Positions 47,314 through 54,626 of a stretch of DNA of 64,000 nucleotides are shown one piece after another. Positions within the stretch are counted from its first letter, which is position 1; each line of letters begins with the position of its first letter. Both the position numbers and the translations under genes were made by a program. Origin of the DNA: Cellulomonas fimi (lineage in GTDB: Bacteria; Actinomycetota; Actinomycetes; Actinomycetales; Cellulomonadaceae); the NCBI RefSeq assembly GCF_028583725.1, contig NZ_CP110680.1:2852001-2916000 (forward strand), in the 5' to 3' direction. The notes under the pieces were generated by a model that was given only the letters and a program-made list of their open reading frames with translations, was not told where the DNA came from and searched no databases.

Positions 47314-47352
47314 ATTGTCGTGGCGCGATCTGACCTGGACAAACGCGCCACG
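47314..47352 (-). promoter_or_regulatory. Promoter and 9-bp inverted repeat before GTPase pair B
   Basis: On the minus strand TTGTCC (47342-47337) and GACAAT (47319-47314) are 17 bp apart, and the GTG start follows 6 nt later. CGTGGCGCG (47319-47327) and CGCGCCACG (47344-47352) form a perfect inverted repeat with 16 nt between them, flanking the -35 box. This looks like an operator for control of the GTPase operon. Confidence 0.55.
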
Positions 47353-47452
47353 CTGTGACACGTGCCCCGATCCTGACCGGATGCAGGTTGTGCAGGCCTC
47401 GTGCGGCGCCTCACGACGCCCCGTCAGGACCGTCGCCGACGCCCGCGAACAC

Positions 47453-47458
47453 TAGGCT
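47453..47458 (+). promoter_or_regulatory. -10 box TAGGCT for tRNA-Arg
   Basis: TAGGCT ends 12 bp before the mature 5' end of the tRNA. The -35 region is not clear. Confidence 0.5.
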
Positions 47459-47470
47459 GGGACGTCGCTG

Positions 47471-47543
47471 GCCCCCGTAGCTCAACGGATAGAGCAACGG
47501 CCTTCTAATCCGTCGGTTGCAGGTTCGAGTCCTGCCGGGGGCG
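47471..47543 (+). tRNA. tRNA-Arg (anticodon TCT)
   Basis: The acceptor strands GCCCCCG and CGGGGGC pair (47471-47477 with 47536-47542) and the discriminator is G. CCA is encoded at 47544-47546. The anticodon loop CTTCTAA gives TCT. The anticodon stem has one C-T mismatch at its base next to the loop. The T-arm has GGTTCGAGTCC. Confidence 0.93.
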
Positions 47544-47577
47544 CCACCCGATCGTCCGCGGTCCGCCGCGCCCGGCG

Positions 47578-47979
47578 TCACACCCGCCTCCTCCGCGACA
47601 GGGTCCAGAGCGTCGCGCCGCCCCGGTCGGTGCAGGTCAGGTCGACGAGCATCCGCGTCAGCGCGAGGCCGCGCCCCGACTCGGCGTCCGTCCCGGGCAT
47701 GGGCGCCTCGAGGTCGACGGCGGGAGGCGGCCCGACGTGCGTGATCTCCGCGACCAGACCGTGCGCGTCGGCGCGCAGGAGCAGGTGACCGCCGCCGGGC
47801 CCGTGCCGGACGACGTTGCCGGCGACCTCGACGACAGCCGTCTCGAGCGCGATCCGGTCGCTCTCGCCGACGTCCCCCGCGGACCGCCACAGCCGGTCGA
47901 GCGCGTCGTGGACGCGCGCGAGCACGACCGCGCCGTCGGCCCCGCCGAGGTCCTCCTCGACGCGGACGTCAGGAGGCAC
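47578..47979 (-). CDS. RsbW-like anti-sigma factor kinase (HATPase)
   Basis: 133 aa with a GHKL ATPase fold. The N-box is ALETAVVEVAGNVVRHGPGG, the G1 motif is in ITHVGPPPAVD, and the G2 motif is ESGRGLALTRMLVD. These proteins bind and inactivate a sigma factor and phosphorylate an STAS antagonist. It is the last gene of the minus-strand operon that starts at 51428. Its GTG start lies inside the end of the STAS gene (11-nt overlap), so the antagonist and kinase are made in step. No sigma factor gene is adjacent. Confidence 0.9.
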   Translation of the reverse strand: MPPDVRVEEDLGGADGAVVLARVHDALDRLWRSAGDVGESDRIALETAVVEVAGNVVRHGPGGGHLLLRADAHGLVAEITHVGPPPAVDLEAPMPGTDAESGRGLALTRMLVDLTCTDRGGATLWTLSRRRRV

Positions 47980-48301
47980 GCAGGGCGTCCTCGACGGTGT
48001 CGTAGGGCCGCAGCACGCGGTCCATCGTCGTGAGCTGGAGCACCGTCCGGATCTGCGCGCCGGGGCGGGCGATCCGCAGGTCGCCGCCCACCTCGCGGGT
48101 GGCGCGCAGACCCCCCACGAGCGCGCCGAGCCCGGACGAGTCCATGAACGTCGTGTCCTCCAGGTCGAGCACGACGACCCGGTGCCCGGCGGCGACGGTC
48201 TCGTCGACGCGGGCGCGCAGCTCGGCGGCGGTCACCATTGTGAGGCGCCCGGCGGGCCGCAGCACGGCGGCGTCGGGTCGCAGGTCGGTCTCGATCTCCA
48301 T
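47969..48301 (-). CDS. STAS-domain anti-sigma factor antagonist
   Basis: 110 aa. LRPAGRLTMVTAAELRARVDETVAAGHRVVVLDLEDTTFMDSSGLGALVGGLR is the SpoIIAA/RsbV fold, with the phosphorylatable Ser in DSSGLG. When unphosphorylated it would bind the RsbW-like kinase and free its target; a PP2C phosphatase in the same operon can reset it. The ATG overlaps the stop of the glycosyltransferase gene by 1 nt. Confidence 0.93.
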   Translation of the reverse strand: MEIETDLRPDAAVLRPAGRLTMVTAAELRARVDETVAAGHRVVVLDLEDTTFMDSSGLGALVGGLRATREVGGDLRIARPGAQIRTVLQLTTMDRVLRPYDTVEDALRAS

Positions 48302-50238
48302 CAGTCCATCCTCTCCGCGCCCGTGTACCCGCGGTACCGGAGCGCCTGCACGATCACGCTGAGCACGACGAGGTCGTACGCCACCCAGAGCAGGTTGACG
48401 GACGTGCCGACCCACGGCGCGTGGCCGAGCCCCCAGCGGACGACCCCGACGACCGCTGCGAGCACGAGCACCGCCATCGCGGTGAGCTGCGGCACGACGA
48501 GCCGCCACGACCCGCCGCCGTCCTGGCGCACCTTCGGGGTGACGGCGAACCCGAGCGGCCGGCCGAACCACACGTTCGCGGCCGCGGTCCACGTCGCCTT
48601 GATCCACACGGGGAACAGCGCGAGCGAGTACTGCTGCCCGCGCCACGTCCGGATCCCGCGCGCCGCGACGAGGAACAGCACCTGGCTCGCGATCTGGAAC
48701 GGCAGGAACCGCGCGAAGAAGTCCCACGTCCAGGCGGTGACGGGCAGGACGCCGAAGCACAGGAAGATGACGGGCGCCGCGAGGTACACGACCGCTGCGA
48801 AGCCCGACAGGTAGCTCCACATGGTCGCGAAGTACATGAGCCGCTGCCCGAGCCGCAGCCCGCGCACGGTGAGCGGGTTCTCCTGCAGGAACACCTGCAT
48901 GGTGCCCTGCGCCCACCGCAGCCGCTGCGTGATCATCGTGCCGAGGTCCTCGGGCGCGAGACCGTGCGCGAGCACCTCGTGGTGGTAGACGGTCCGCCAG
49001 CCGAGCGTGTGCAGCCGCATCGCGGTCGCCATGTCCTCCGTGACCGACAGCGTCGCGACGGGCATGACGGGCTGTGCCTCGTCGCCGCGGTCGACGTCGA
49101 CGGCCCGCACGAGCGCCTGCACCGACGCGAGCGCGCCGAGCGGCGACAGGTCGCGGTCGGTGAGGCGCGCGAGCGCGGCGTCGTCCACGACGGGTGCGCC
49201 GAGCTCCGAGTCGGTGTCGATCGGCCACGCGCCGATCGCGTCCAGGTCCGCGCGGATCGCCGCGAGGTCGGTGTCGACGAGCCCGCCGGACACCTCGTCG
49301 ACGCGCCGCTGGAACGCGTAGGTGACCTCGCCGAGGGGGCTGCCGGCGTCGAGCTCGGCCAGCGACGTGCGGGCCGCGACCGCGACCTGGTCGACGGCGG
49401 CGGCGACGCGCGGGTCGTCAGCGCGCCGGCGGGCCCGGGCGAGCACGGTGCGTGACGTGCGCAGCGCGTCCCGGATCGCAGCCTCGGTCGCGCGCACGTA
49501 CCCGACGAGCCCGAGCTGCATGAGGGCGTCGCGGCGCAGGATCGCGTTCGACCCGCAGAAGAACGCCGCGTTCCAGCCGTCCTTGCCCTGCTGGATCGGC
49601 CCGTAGAACAGCGGTGCCTGACTGCCGAGCGGGTCGGCGTCGGGCACGTTCGTGAACCACTGCGGCGTCTGCACGAGCGCGACCTGCGGGTCGGCGAAGT
49701 AGCCGAGCGTGCGGTCGAGCAGCGCCGGGTCCGGGATCTGGTCGGCGTCGAGCACGACGAGCAACTCGCCGTCGGTCCGGAACAGCGCGTTGTTGAGGTT
49801 GCCCGCCTTGGCGTGCCGCGGGCGGTCCTGCCAGTCGTCCCCCCGCACCAGGTACCCGACGCCCGCGTCCCGCGCCGCGGCCTCCAGCGCCGGCCGGGCG
49901 CCGTCGTCGAGGACCCACGTGCGGTGCGGGTAGCGGATGTCGCGCGCAGCCACGGCGGTGCGCATCACGAGGTCCAGCGGCTCGTCGTAGGTCGTCACGA
50001 ACACGTCGACGGTCAGCCCCTCGGGCGGCGCGTCGGGCTGCGGCCGGGGGGTCGCGCGCCACATGGTCACGCCGAACAGGGCGACGTCGACGAAGCTGTA
50101 CGTCTCGGCGATCACGAGCGGCACGGCGATCCACCACGCCGACCAGTTCACGGACTCGAGCCAGCGCCACACGACGTAGTTCGCGCCCAGCAGGATCGTC
50201 AGCGCGACGACGACCCGCAGCAGCAGGAGCCGGCTCAC
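48301..50238 (-). CDS. Cellulose-synthase-like family 2 glycosyltransferase
   Basis: 645 aa. Two N-terminal membrane helices (about 5-24 and 34-56) precede a GT2 domain with TTYDEP (82-87), DD (111-112), DADQ (164-167), TED (400-402) and QRLRW (438-442), the processive-enzyme set. About 150 residues (248-398) are inserted before TED. Five or more membrane helices follow (about 465-635). There is no PilZ domain. It should polymerise and export a beta-linked polysaccharide. The GTG start overlaps the phosphatase gene (GTGA), so synthesis is tied to the partner-switching genes. Confidence 0.9.
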   Translation of the reverse strand: MSRLLLLRVVVALTILLGANYVVWRWLESVNWSAWWIAVPLVIAETYSFVDVALFGVTMWRATPRPQPDAPPEGLTVDVFVTTYDEPLDLVMRTAVAARDIRYPHRTWVLDDGARPALEAAARDAGVGYLVRGDDWQDRPRHAKAGNLNNALFRTDGELLVVLDADQIPDPALLDRTLGYFADPQVALVQTPQWFTNVPDADPLGSQAPLFYGPIQQGKDGWNAAFFCGSNAILRRDALMQLGLVGYVRATEAAIRDALRTSRTVLARARRRADDPRVAAAVDQVAVAARTSLAELDAGSPLGEVTYAFQRRVDEVSGGLVDTDLAAIRADLDAIGAWPIDTDSELGAPVVDDAALARLTDRDLSPLGALASVQALVRAVDVDRGDEAQPVMPVATLSVTEDMATAMRLHTLGWRTVYHHEVLAHGLAPEDLGTMITQRLRWAQGTMQVFLQENPLTVRGLRLGQRLMYFATMWSYLSGFAAVVYLAAPVIFLCFGVLPVTAWTWDFFARFLPFQIASQVLFLVAARGIRTWRGQQYSLALFPVWIKATWTAAANVWFGRPLGFAVTPKVRQDGGGSWRLVVPQLTAMAVLVLAAVVGVVRWGLGHAPWVGTSVNLLWVAYDLVVLSVIVQALRYRGYTGAERMD

Positions 50239-51428
50239 GACGCCTCGCGGTGCACCGCGACGACCGTGAGGTCGTCCGGCCGGTCCGTCGCTCCGCGCGC
50301 GAGCGCGAGCACCCGGTCGACGGCGTCGGTGGCACCCGCGGCACCGGCGAGACGACGCGCGACCTCGTCGACCGACGCGACCGTCCCGTCGAGGACGTCG
50401 AGGACCCCGTCGCTGAACGCGACGAGCACGTCGCCGGGCGCCAGGTCGACGTGCGCGGCGTCCCGGACGGGCGGGGGCGAGTCCGGGTCGAGCGCGGCGG
50501 CGAACCCGAGCGGCGGACCCCCGGGCTCCAGACGGGTGGTCCGCCCGTCGGCGCCGACGACGACCGCGAGCCCGTGCCCGGCGTCGACGTACTCGACGCG
50601 TCCGGTGCCCGGGTCGAGCTGTGCGTGGAACGCGGTCGCGAACATGGACGTGCCGGACAGGTCGAGCGCGAGGCTCTCCTCAGCGGTCGCGACCGCGTCG
50701 GCCACGCCACCCCGCCGGGAGGCCGCCCGCAGGACCGCGCGCACGGTCGCGGCGATGATCGCCGCTCCCCCGCCCTTGCCCATGACGTCCGCGAGCGTGA
50801 ACGTGAGCCGGCCGTCCGCGAGCGCCCAGTCGAAGAAGTCGCCGCCGACGCCGCGCACCGGCAGGCACGCACCGGCGACGCCGTACCCGGGCACGTCGGG
50901 GACGGTGCGCGGCAGCAGCCCGGCCTGCACCCGGGCGGCGCGCTGGAGCTCGTCGTCGACGACCAGCTCCTGCTCGACCCACGACGCGAGGTCCCGCAGC
51001 AGCGCCGCCTCCTGCGCGCCGAACGCCCGCGGCTGCACGTCCATGAGGCACAGCGTCCCGACCCGGTGACCGCCGGGTGCGACGAGCGGGTGCCCCGCGT
51101 AGAAGCGCAGGAACGGGTCGTCGACGACCCACGGGTTCGCGTCGAACCGGGGGTCGGCGGTGGCGTCCTCGACGACGAACGTCCCCGGCTGCTCGATCGT
51201 CAGCCGGCAGAACGACGTGTCACGCGGCGCCTCGTCCTGCTCGAGCCCGACCTTCGCCTTGTAGAACAGCCGGTCACGGTCGACGAGCGACACGAAGGCC
51301 GTCGGGACGCCGAAGAGCTGCTGCGCGAGCCGCACGACCCGGTCGAACCGCTCCTCCGGCGGCGTGTCCAGGACGTCGAGCCGGTGCAGCGCCGCGAGCC
51401 GCGCGTCCTCCACGCTGTCCACCCCCAT
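50235..51428 (-). CDS. GAF domain-PP2C (SpoIIE) phosphatase
   Basis: 397 aa. A GAF sensor domain (about 20-165: FDRVVRLAQQLFGVPTAFVSLVDRDRLFYKAKVGL ... RFYAGHPLVAPGGHRVGTLCLMD) is followed by a SpoIIE phosphatase (about 195-395) with VGGDFFDW, ADVMGKGGGAA, YVDAGHGLAVV and FSDGVLDVLDG. It would dephosphorylate the STAS protein encoded downstream. TACGGT lies 7 nt before ATG 51428, so the operon mRNA is probably leaderless. It is the first gene of a four-gene overlapping operon. Confidence 0.92.
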   Translation of the reverse strand: MGVDSVEDARLAALHRLDVLDTPPEERFDRVVRLAQQLFGVPTAFVSLVDRDRLFYKAKVGLEQDEAPRDTSFCRLTIEQPGTFVVEDATADPRFDANPWVVDDPFLRFYAGHPLVAPGGHRVGTLCLMDVQPRAFGAQEAALLRDLASWVEQELVVDDELQRAARVQAGLLPRTVPDVPGYGVAGACLPVRGVGGDFFDWALADGRLTFTLADVMGKGGGAAIIAATVRAVLRAASRRGGVADAVATAEESLALDLSGTSMFATAFHAQLDPGTGRVEYVDAGHGLAVVVGADGRTTRLEPGGPPLGFAAALDPDSPPPVRDAAHVDLAPGDVLVAFSDGVLDVLDGTVASVDEVARRLAGAAGATDAVDRVLALARGATDRPDDLTVVAVHREAS

Positions 51429-51435
51429 GCGACCG

Positions 51436-51441
51436 ACCGTA
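51436..51441 (-). promoter_or_regulatory. -10 box TACGGT of the phosphatase-GT2-STAS-RsbW operon
   Basis: TACGGT on the minus strand is followed by 7 nt and the ATG at 51428. No ribosome binding site is visible. Confidence 0.5.
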
Positions 51442-51524
51442 GCCAGGGGCGACGACCGCCCGCACACCGAGCGCACGCCCGTCGACCGGTTCGTCCCGAT
51501 GTGTCGGCGACGACCCGGCAGGAA

Positions 51525-51767
51525 TCACCCGGCGCCGGTGCCGCGCCCGTGCGGGACGCCGTCGAGCGGCGTGGTGCGGCGGCGCGCCGTCCGAACGACG
51601 ACCGCGACGACGGCGAGCCCGGCGGGCACGAGCAGGTGGGCACCGGCGAGCACCAGCAGGACGACCACGAGGACGCCCGCGACGACCGCCGCCCACCACC
51701 CCGGGCTTCCACGCCGGAGCAGCCGCAGCGCGGCGAGCACGCCCGTCCCCCTCTCCCACCGCGTCAC
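51525..51767 (-). CDS. Small membrane protein, hypothetical
   Basis: About 80 aa if GTG 51767 is used. Two hydrophobic segments (about 24-45 and 47-60) are joined by a short turn, with Arg-rich flanks (LRLLRRGSPGWW and RTARRRTTP). The frame is open further upstream, but those residues look non-coding. No ribosome binding site is seen. It lies within the 575-bp stretch between the phosphatase operon and the next plus-strand gene. The remainder (51768-52003) shows no clear gene. Confidence 0.4.
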   Translation of the reverse strand: MTRWERGTGVLAALRLLRRGSPGWWAAVVAGVLVVVLLVLAGAHLLVPAGLAVVAVVVRTARRRTTPLDGVPHGRGTGAG

Positions 51768-52003
51768 GCCCGGTCGAGACGGCGCGCGGACGACGACCGT
51801 CGAGGTCCTGCCACGTCGGCGGGGCGACCCGACGCACGGCCCGGAACCGGGCGAGCAGGCCGGGGAAAACCCTGTGACACACGTATCTGGCGCGTGGTTC
51901 GGTGTCCTTGATCCACCGACGACCGGGCCAGCAGGGCCCGGCTTCGCCATGCCCACACCCACCACCGGCGACGGTCGCGTCGCCATGCCCGAGGAGCCTC
52001 ACC

Positions 52004-52213
52004 GTGCATCCCACCATGACCTACGAGCTCGCCCGCCAGGAGAACGCCCGCCGCCTCGAGGAGGCGACGATCGCCCGTGCCCGTGCGCGCGTCACCGCCG
52101 CGAGACGCGCGTCCGACGCCTCGAGGCGACCGCCGCATACCGAGCGCGTCGCGCTCCCCCTGGTCCTCGCCGGTCTGTTCTCCGGCAGCTGGTCCGGCGC
52201 CGTCGCCCGCTGA
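52004..52213 (+). CDS. Small hypothetical protein, 69 aa
   Basis: GTG 52004 is preceded by GAGGAG with 7-nt spacing. The first 35 residues form a charged helix (ELARQENARRLEEATIARARARVTAARRA). The C-terminus has a short hydrophobic stretch (RVALPLVLAGLFSGSW). A perfect 14-bp terminator begins 14 nt after the stop, which supports a real single-gene transcript. No family is recognised. It could be a small membrane-associated or nucleoid-related protein. Confidence 0.65.
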   Translation: MHPTMTYELARQENARRLEEATIARARARVTAARRASDASRRPPHTERVALPLVLAGLFSGSWSGAVAR

Positions 52214-52226
52214 CGACCGCCGCACC

Positions 52227-52258
52227 GAGGCCGGTGCCCCGCCCGGGGCACCGGCCTC
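52227..52258 (+). terminator. Strong terminator hairpin
   Basis: GAGGCCGGTGCCCC (52227-52240) pairs perfectly with GGGGCACCGGCCTC (52245-52258) around a GCCC loop. Confidence 0.88.
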
Positions 52259-52441
52259 CGTCATGTCCCCGGCGGGGTCGTGCCGGGCGACGCGGTCCGC
52301 CGCCGTCGCCGGCACACGGCGCCCGGCGTCACCCGTCGGCAGGACCGCGGCAGGACGGCGACCTCCGCCGCCCGCCCGCCGTGCCACCATGTGCGCCATG
52401 CCGCACCGCCCCCACCTCCGCCGCACCCGCGGGGCGCGCTG

Positions 52442-52702
52442 ATGGGGCGGCACGCGACGGGAGGCGCCCCGGTCCCCGCGCCGCGCGGCGCACGTGCCCG
52501 GGCGGTCGTCGTGCGGTGGCTGGAACGGCTCCTGATCGCCCTTGGGGCCGGCGCCGCGACGCTCGCCGTCCTGCGCTGGTCCGGCGTCGGCTGGACGACG
52601 ACGTGGTGGTGCGTCGGCGGCGTCGCCGTCCTCGTCCTGGTCGCCGGCGCGCTCGCCTCGACCGTCCCGCCGCCTCACCCGGGCGACCCGCGCCGCCGCT
52701 GA
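52442..52702 (+). CDS. Small two-helix membrane protein, hypothetical
   Basis: 86 aa from ATG 52442. Two hydrophobic segments (about 30-48 and 53-73) follow an Arg/Pro-rich N-terminus. No family is recognised and no ribosome binding site is clear. It ends 60 bp before the oligoribonuclease gene, which has its own promoter. The stretch 52259-52441 before it shows nothing convincing. Confidence 0.45.
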   Translation: MGRHATGGAPVPAPRGARARAVVVRWLERLLIALGAGAATLAVLRWSGVGWTTTWWCVGGVAVLVLVAGALASTVPPPHPGDPRRR

Positions 52703-52750
52703 CGCGGCGCCCCGTCCGCGCGGGTCCGGCGGGCGCGACCGCTGCACCCG

Positions 52751-52756
52751 TAGGCT
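52751..52756 (+). promoter_or_regulatory. -10 box TAGGCT for orn
   Basis: TAGGCT is followed by 6 nt and the GTG start at 52763, with no ribosome binding site. This points to a leaderless transcript. Confidence 0.55.
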
Positions 52757-52762
52757 GGCCCG

Positions 52763-53443
52763 GTGACCAGCACGCCGACCCCCGCGACGCCCCCCGCCAC
52801 GACGCCGAACGGCCACGAGAGCGCCGAGCGCATCGTCTGGATCGACTGCGAGATGACCGGGCTCGACCTGGTCGCCGACGCGCTCGTCGAGGTCGCGGCA
52901 GTGGTGACCGACTCCGAGCTGCGCGTCCTCGGCGGCGGCGTCGACGTCGTGATCAAGCCTCCCGCTGCAGCCCTCGACCAGATGAACGACTTCGTGCGCG
53001 CGATGCACACGACGTCCGGGCTGCTCGACGAGCTCGCCGGCGGCACGACGCTCGAGGAGGCGCAGGCGCAGGTCCTCGACTACGTGCGCACCTGGGTCCC
53101 GGAGCCGTCGAAGGCCCCGCTCGCGGGCAACTCGGTGGGCACCGACAAGACGTTCCTCGACCGCGACATGCCCGAGCTGGTCGGGCACCTGCACTACCGC
53201 GTGGTCGACGTGTCGTCGATCAAGGAGCTCGCCCGCCGCTGGTACCCGCGCGTGTACTTCGCGTCGCCGCGCAAGAACGGTGGGCACCGCGCGCTCGCGG
53301 ACATCCTCGAGTCGATCGACGAGCTGCGCTACTACCGCGCGGCGCTGCTGCCGGCGCAGCCCGGGCCGGACTCGGCGACGGCGCGGCAGATCGCGGCGGA
53401 GGTCGTGCGGACGTCGGTCAAGGGCACGGTCACCGAGGCCTGA
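52763..53443 (+). CDS. orn: Oligoribonuclease
   Basis: 226 aa, DEDDh 3'-5' exonuclease. IVWIDCEMTGLD gives the first Asp/Glu pair, GNSVGTDKTFLDRDMP the middle Asp, and HRALADILESI the His and last Asp. FYASPRKN-type sequence (YFASPRKNGGHRA) is present. It degrades 2-5 nt RNA and is essential or important in many bacteria; it also removes pGpG. The N-terminal 22 residues are a Thr/Pro-rich extension. The GTG start fits the leaderless promoter. Confidence 0.96.
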   Translation: MTSTPTPATPPATTPNGHESAERIVWIDCEMTGLDLVADALVEVAAVVTDSELRVLGGGVDVVIKPPAAALDQMNDFVRAMHTTSGLLDELAGGTTLEEAQAQVLDYVRTWVPEPSKAPLAGNSVGTDKTFLDRDMPELVGHLHYRVVDVSSIKELARRWYPRVYFASPRKNGGHRALADILESIDELRYYRAALLPAQPGPDSATARQIAAEVVRTSVKGTVTEA

Positions 53444-53477
53444 CCGCGGCCAGGGCCCGGGACGCGGCCGGAGAACG

Positions 53478-53515
53478 ACGAAGGGCGTCGACGGGAGACC
53501 GTCGACGCCCTTCGT
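53478..53515. terminator. Perfect 17-bp terminator between orn and tRNA-His
   Basis: 53478-53494 pairs perfectly with 53499-53515 around a GAGA loop. It serves the convergent orn (+) and tRNA-His (-) genes. Confidence 0.9.
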
Positions 53516-53520
53516 GCTGG

Positions 53521-53594
53521 GGTGGCTAACGGGACTTGAACCCGCGACCCCCTGGACCACAACCAGGTGCTCTACCACCTGAGCTATAGCCACC
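53521..53594 (-). tRNA. tRNA-His (anticodon GTG)
   Basis: On the minus strand the acceptor GTGGCTA pairs with TAGCCAC. The extra G at -1 (53594) faces C73 (53521), the tRNA-His identity pair. The anticodon loop reads TTGTGGT with anticodon GTG. CCA is not encoded. A possible -10 box TACACT lies upstream (53665-53660). Confidence 0.95.
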
Positions 53595-53696
53595 ACGTTC
53601 CGCCCGCAGGTGGTGGTACCCGCGGACCGGTCCCGACGCGAACGTCAGGGCCGACGAGAAGTGTACCGGGTGCCGGAGGGTGGTCCGGAACCCGAT

Positions 53697-54626
53697 TCAG
53701 AGACGGCGGACCAGCGCGTCGGCGAACACGTCGACCGACCCGGGCGCGTAGCCGAAGAAGAACGACGGCTCGGTGAGCTCGACCTCGAGCACCACGGGAC
53801 GGCCCTCGTCGTCGGGGATGAGGTCGACGCGCGCGTACAGCAGCGGGTTCGCGTGCTCGGGGAACAGCTCGCCGAGCGCGGCGACCACCCCGTCGGCGAG
53901 CGCGCGCTCGGCGTCGCTCGCCTCCCGGGCGGACATGACCTCGCGCCGGTACAGCACGCCCTCGGTCTCGCCCTCGCGGTACGGGCCCTCGAGCAGCGCA
54001 CCCTTGCGGACGGCGTGGCTGAACTGCCCGTCGACGTAGACGAGCGCCGTCTCGCCGACCGTGTCGACCTGCTTGAGGTACCGCTGGATCATGACGTGCC
54101 GCCCGACGCCGAGCAGGTTCTTGGCGTGCCGGATGGCGAGCGCGCGCGACGGCGTCTCGTCGGCCTGGTAGCGGCCGGTGTCGCGCGAACCGGCGCTCAC
54201 CGTGGGCTTCACGACGAAGTCGCCGAACGCCGGGAAGCGCGTGTGGATCGCGCGCGCGTCGAAGTTGCGCTCCGGGTCGAGCCAGATGGTCGGGACGATC
54301 GGCAGGCCGCGCTGCTCGAGGGCGCGCAGGTACGTCTTGTCGATGTTCCAGACGACGACGTCGGCGGGGTTGAGCAGCACGCTCGTCCGGCCGACGCGGC
54401 GCGTCCACTCGGTGAACAGGCGCGGGCGCTCGGTGTAGTCCCACGTCGAGCGGATGAGCACGTGGGAGTACGTCGACCAGTCGACCGTCGGGTCGTCCCA
54501 GACGACGACGTCGGTCGCGACGCCGCGCGCGAGCAGCGCCTCGCGCAGCGGCTGGTCGTCGGGGTCGAGCTCCGGGAGCGCGGAGCAGGTCGCGATGGCG
54601 AGCCGGGCGGTCGTGGGCGTGGTCAC
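53697..54626 (-). CDS. ATP-grasp family enzyme
   Basis: 309 aa. The N-terminal pre-ATP-grasp fold has HVLIRSTWDYTERPRLFTEWTRRV. The ATP-grasp core follows with DFVVKPTVSAGSRDTGRY, HVMIQRYLKQVDTVGETALVYVDGQFSHAVRKG and ARVDLIPDDEGRPVVLEVELTEPSFFF, whose acidic residues bind Mg-ATP. It resembles RimK/glutathione-synthetase-like ligases that join a carboxylate to an amine or thiol. The substrate is unknown. The GTG start overlaps the stop of the betaine-type ATPase gene (GTGA). Confidence 0.88.
   Translation of the reverse strand: MTTPTTARLAIATCSALPELDPDDQPLREALLARGVATDVVVWDDPTVDWSTYSHVLIRSTWDYTERPRLFTEWTRRVGRTSVLLNPADVVVWNIDKTYLRALEQRGLPIVPTIWLDPERNFDARAIHTRFPAFGDFVVKPTVSAGSRDTGRYQADETPSRALAIRHAKNLLGVGRHVMIQRYLKQVDTVGETALVYVDGQFSHAVRKGALLEGPYREGETEGVLYRREVMSAREASDAERALADGVVAALGELFPEHANPLLYARVDLIPDDEGRPVVLEVELTEPSFFFGYAPGSVDVFADALVRRL

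Noticed and set aside
51768..52003. Upstream extension of the small membrane protein frame (to 51986)
   Set aside because: The extra 73 residues are Pro/Gly-rich without features and overlap the leader region of the next plus-strand gene.
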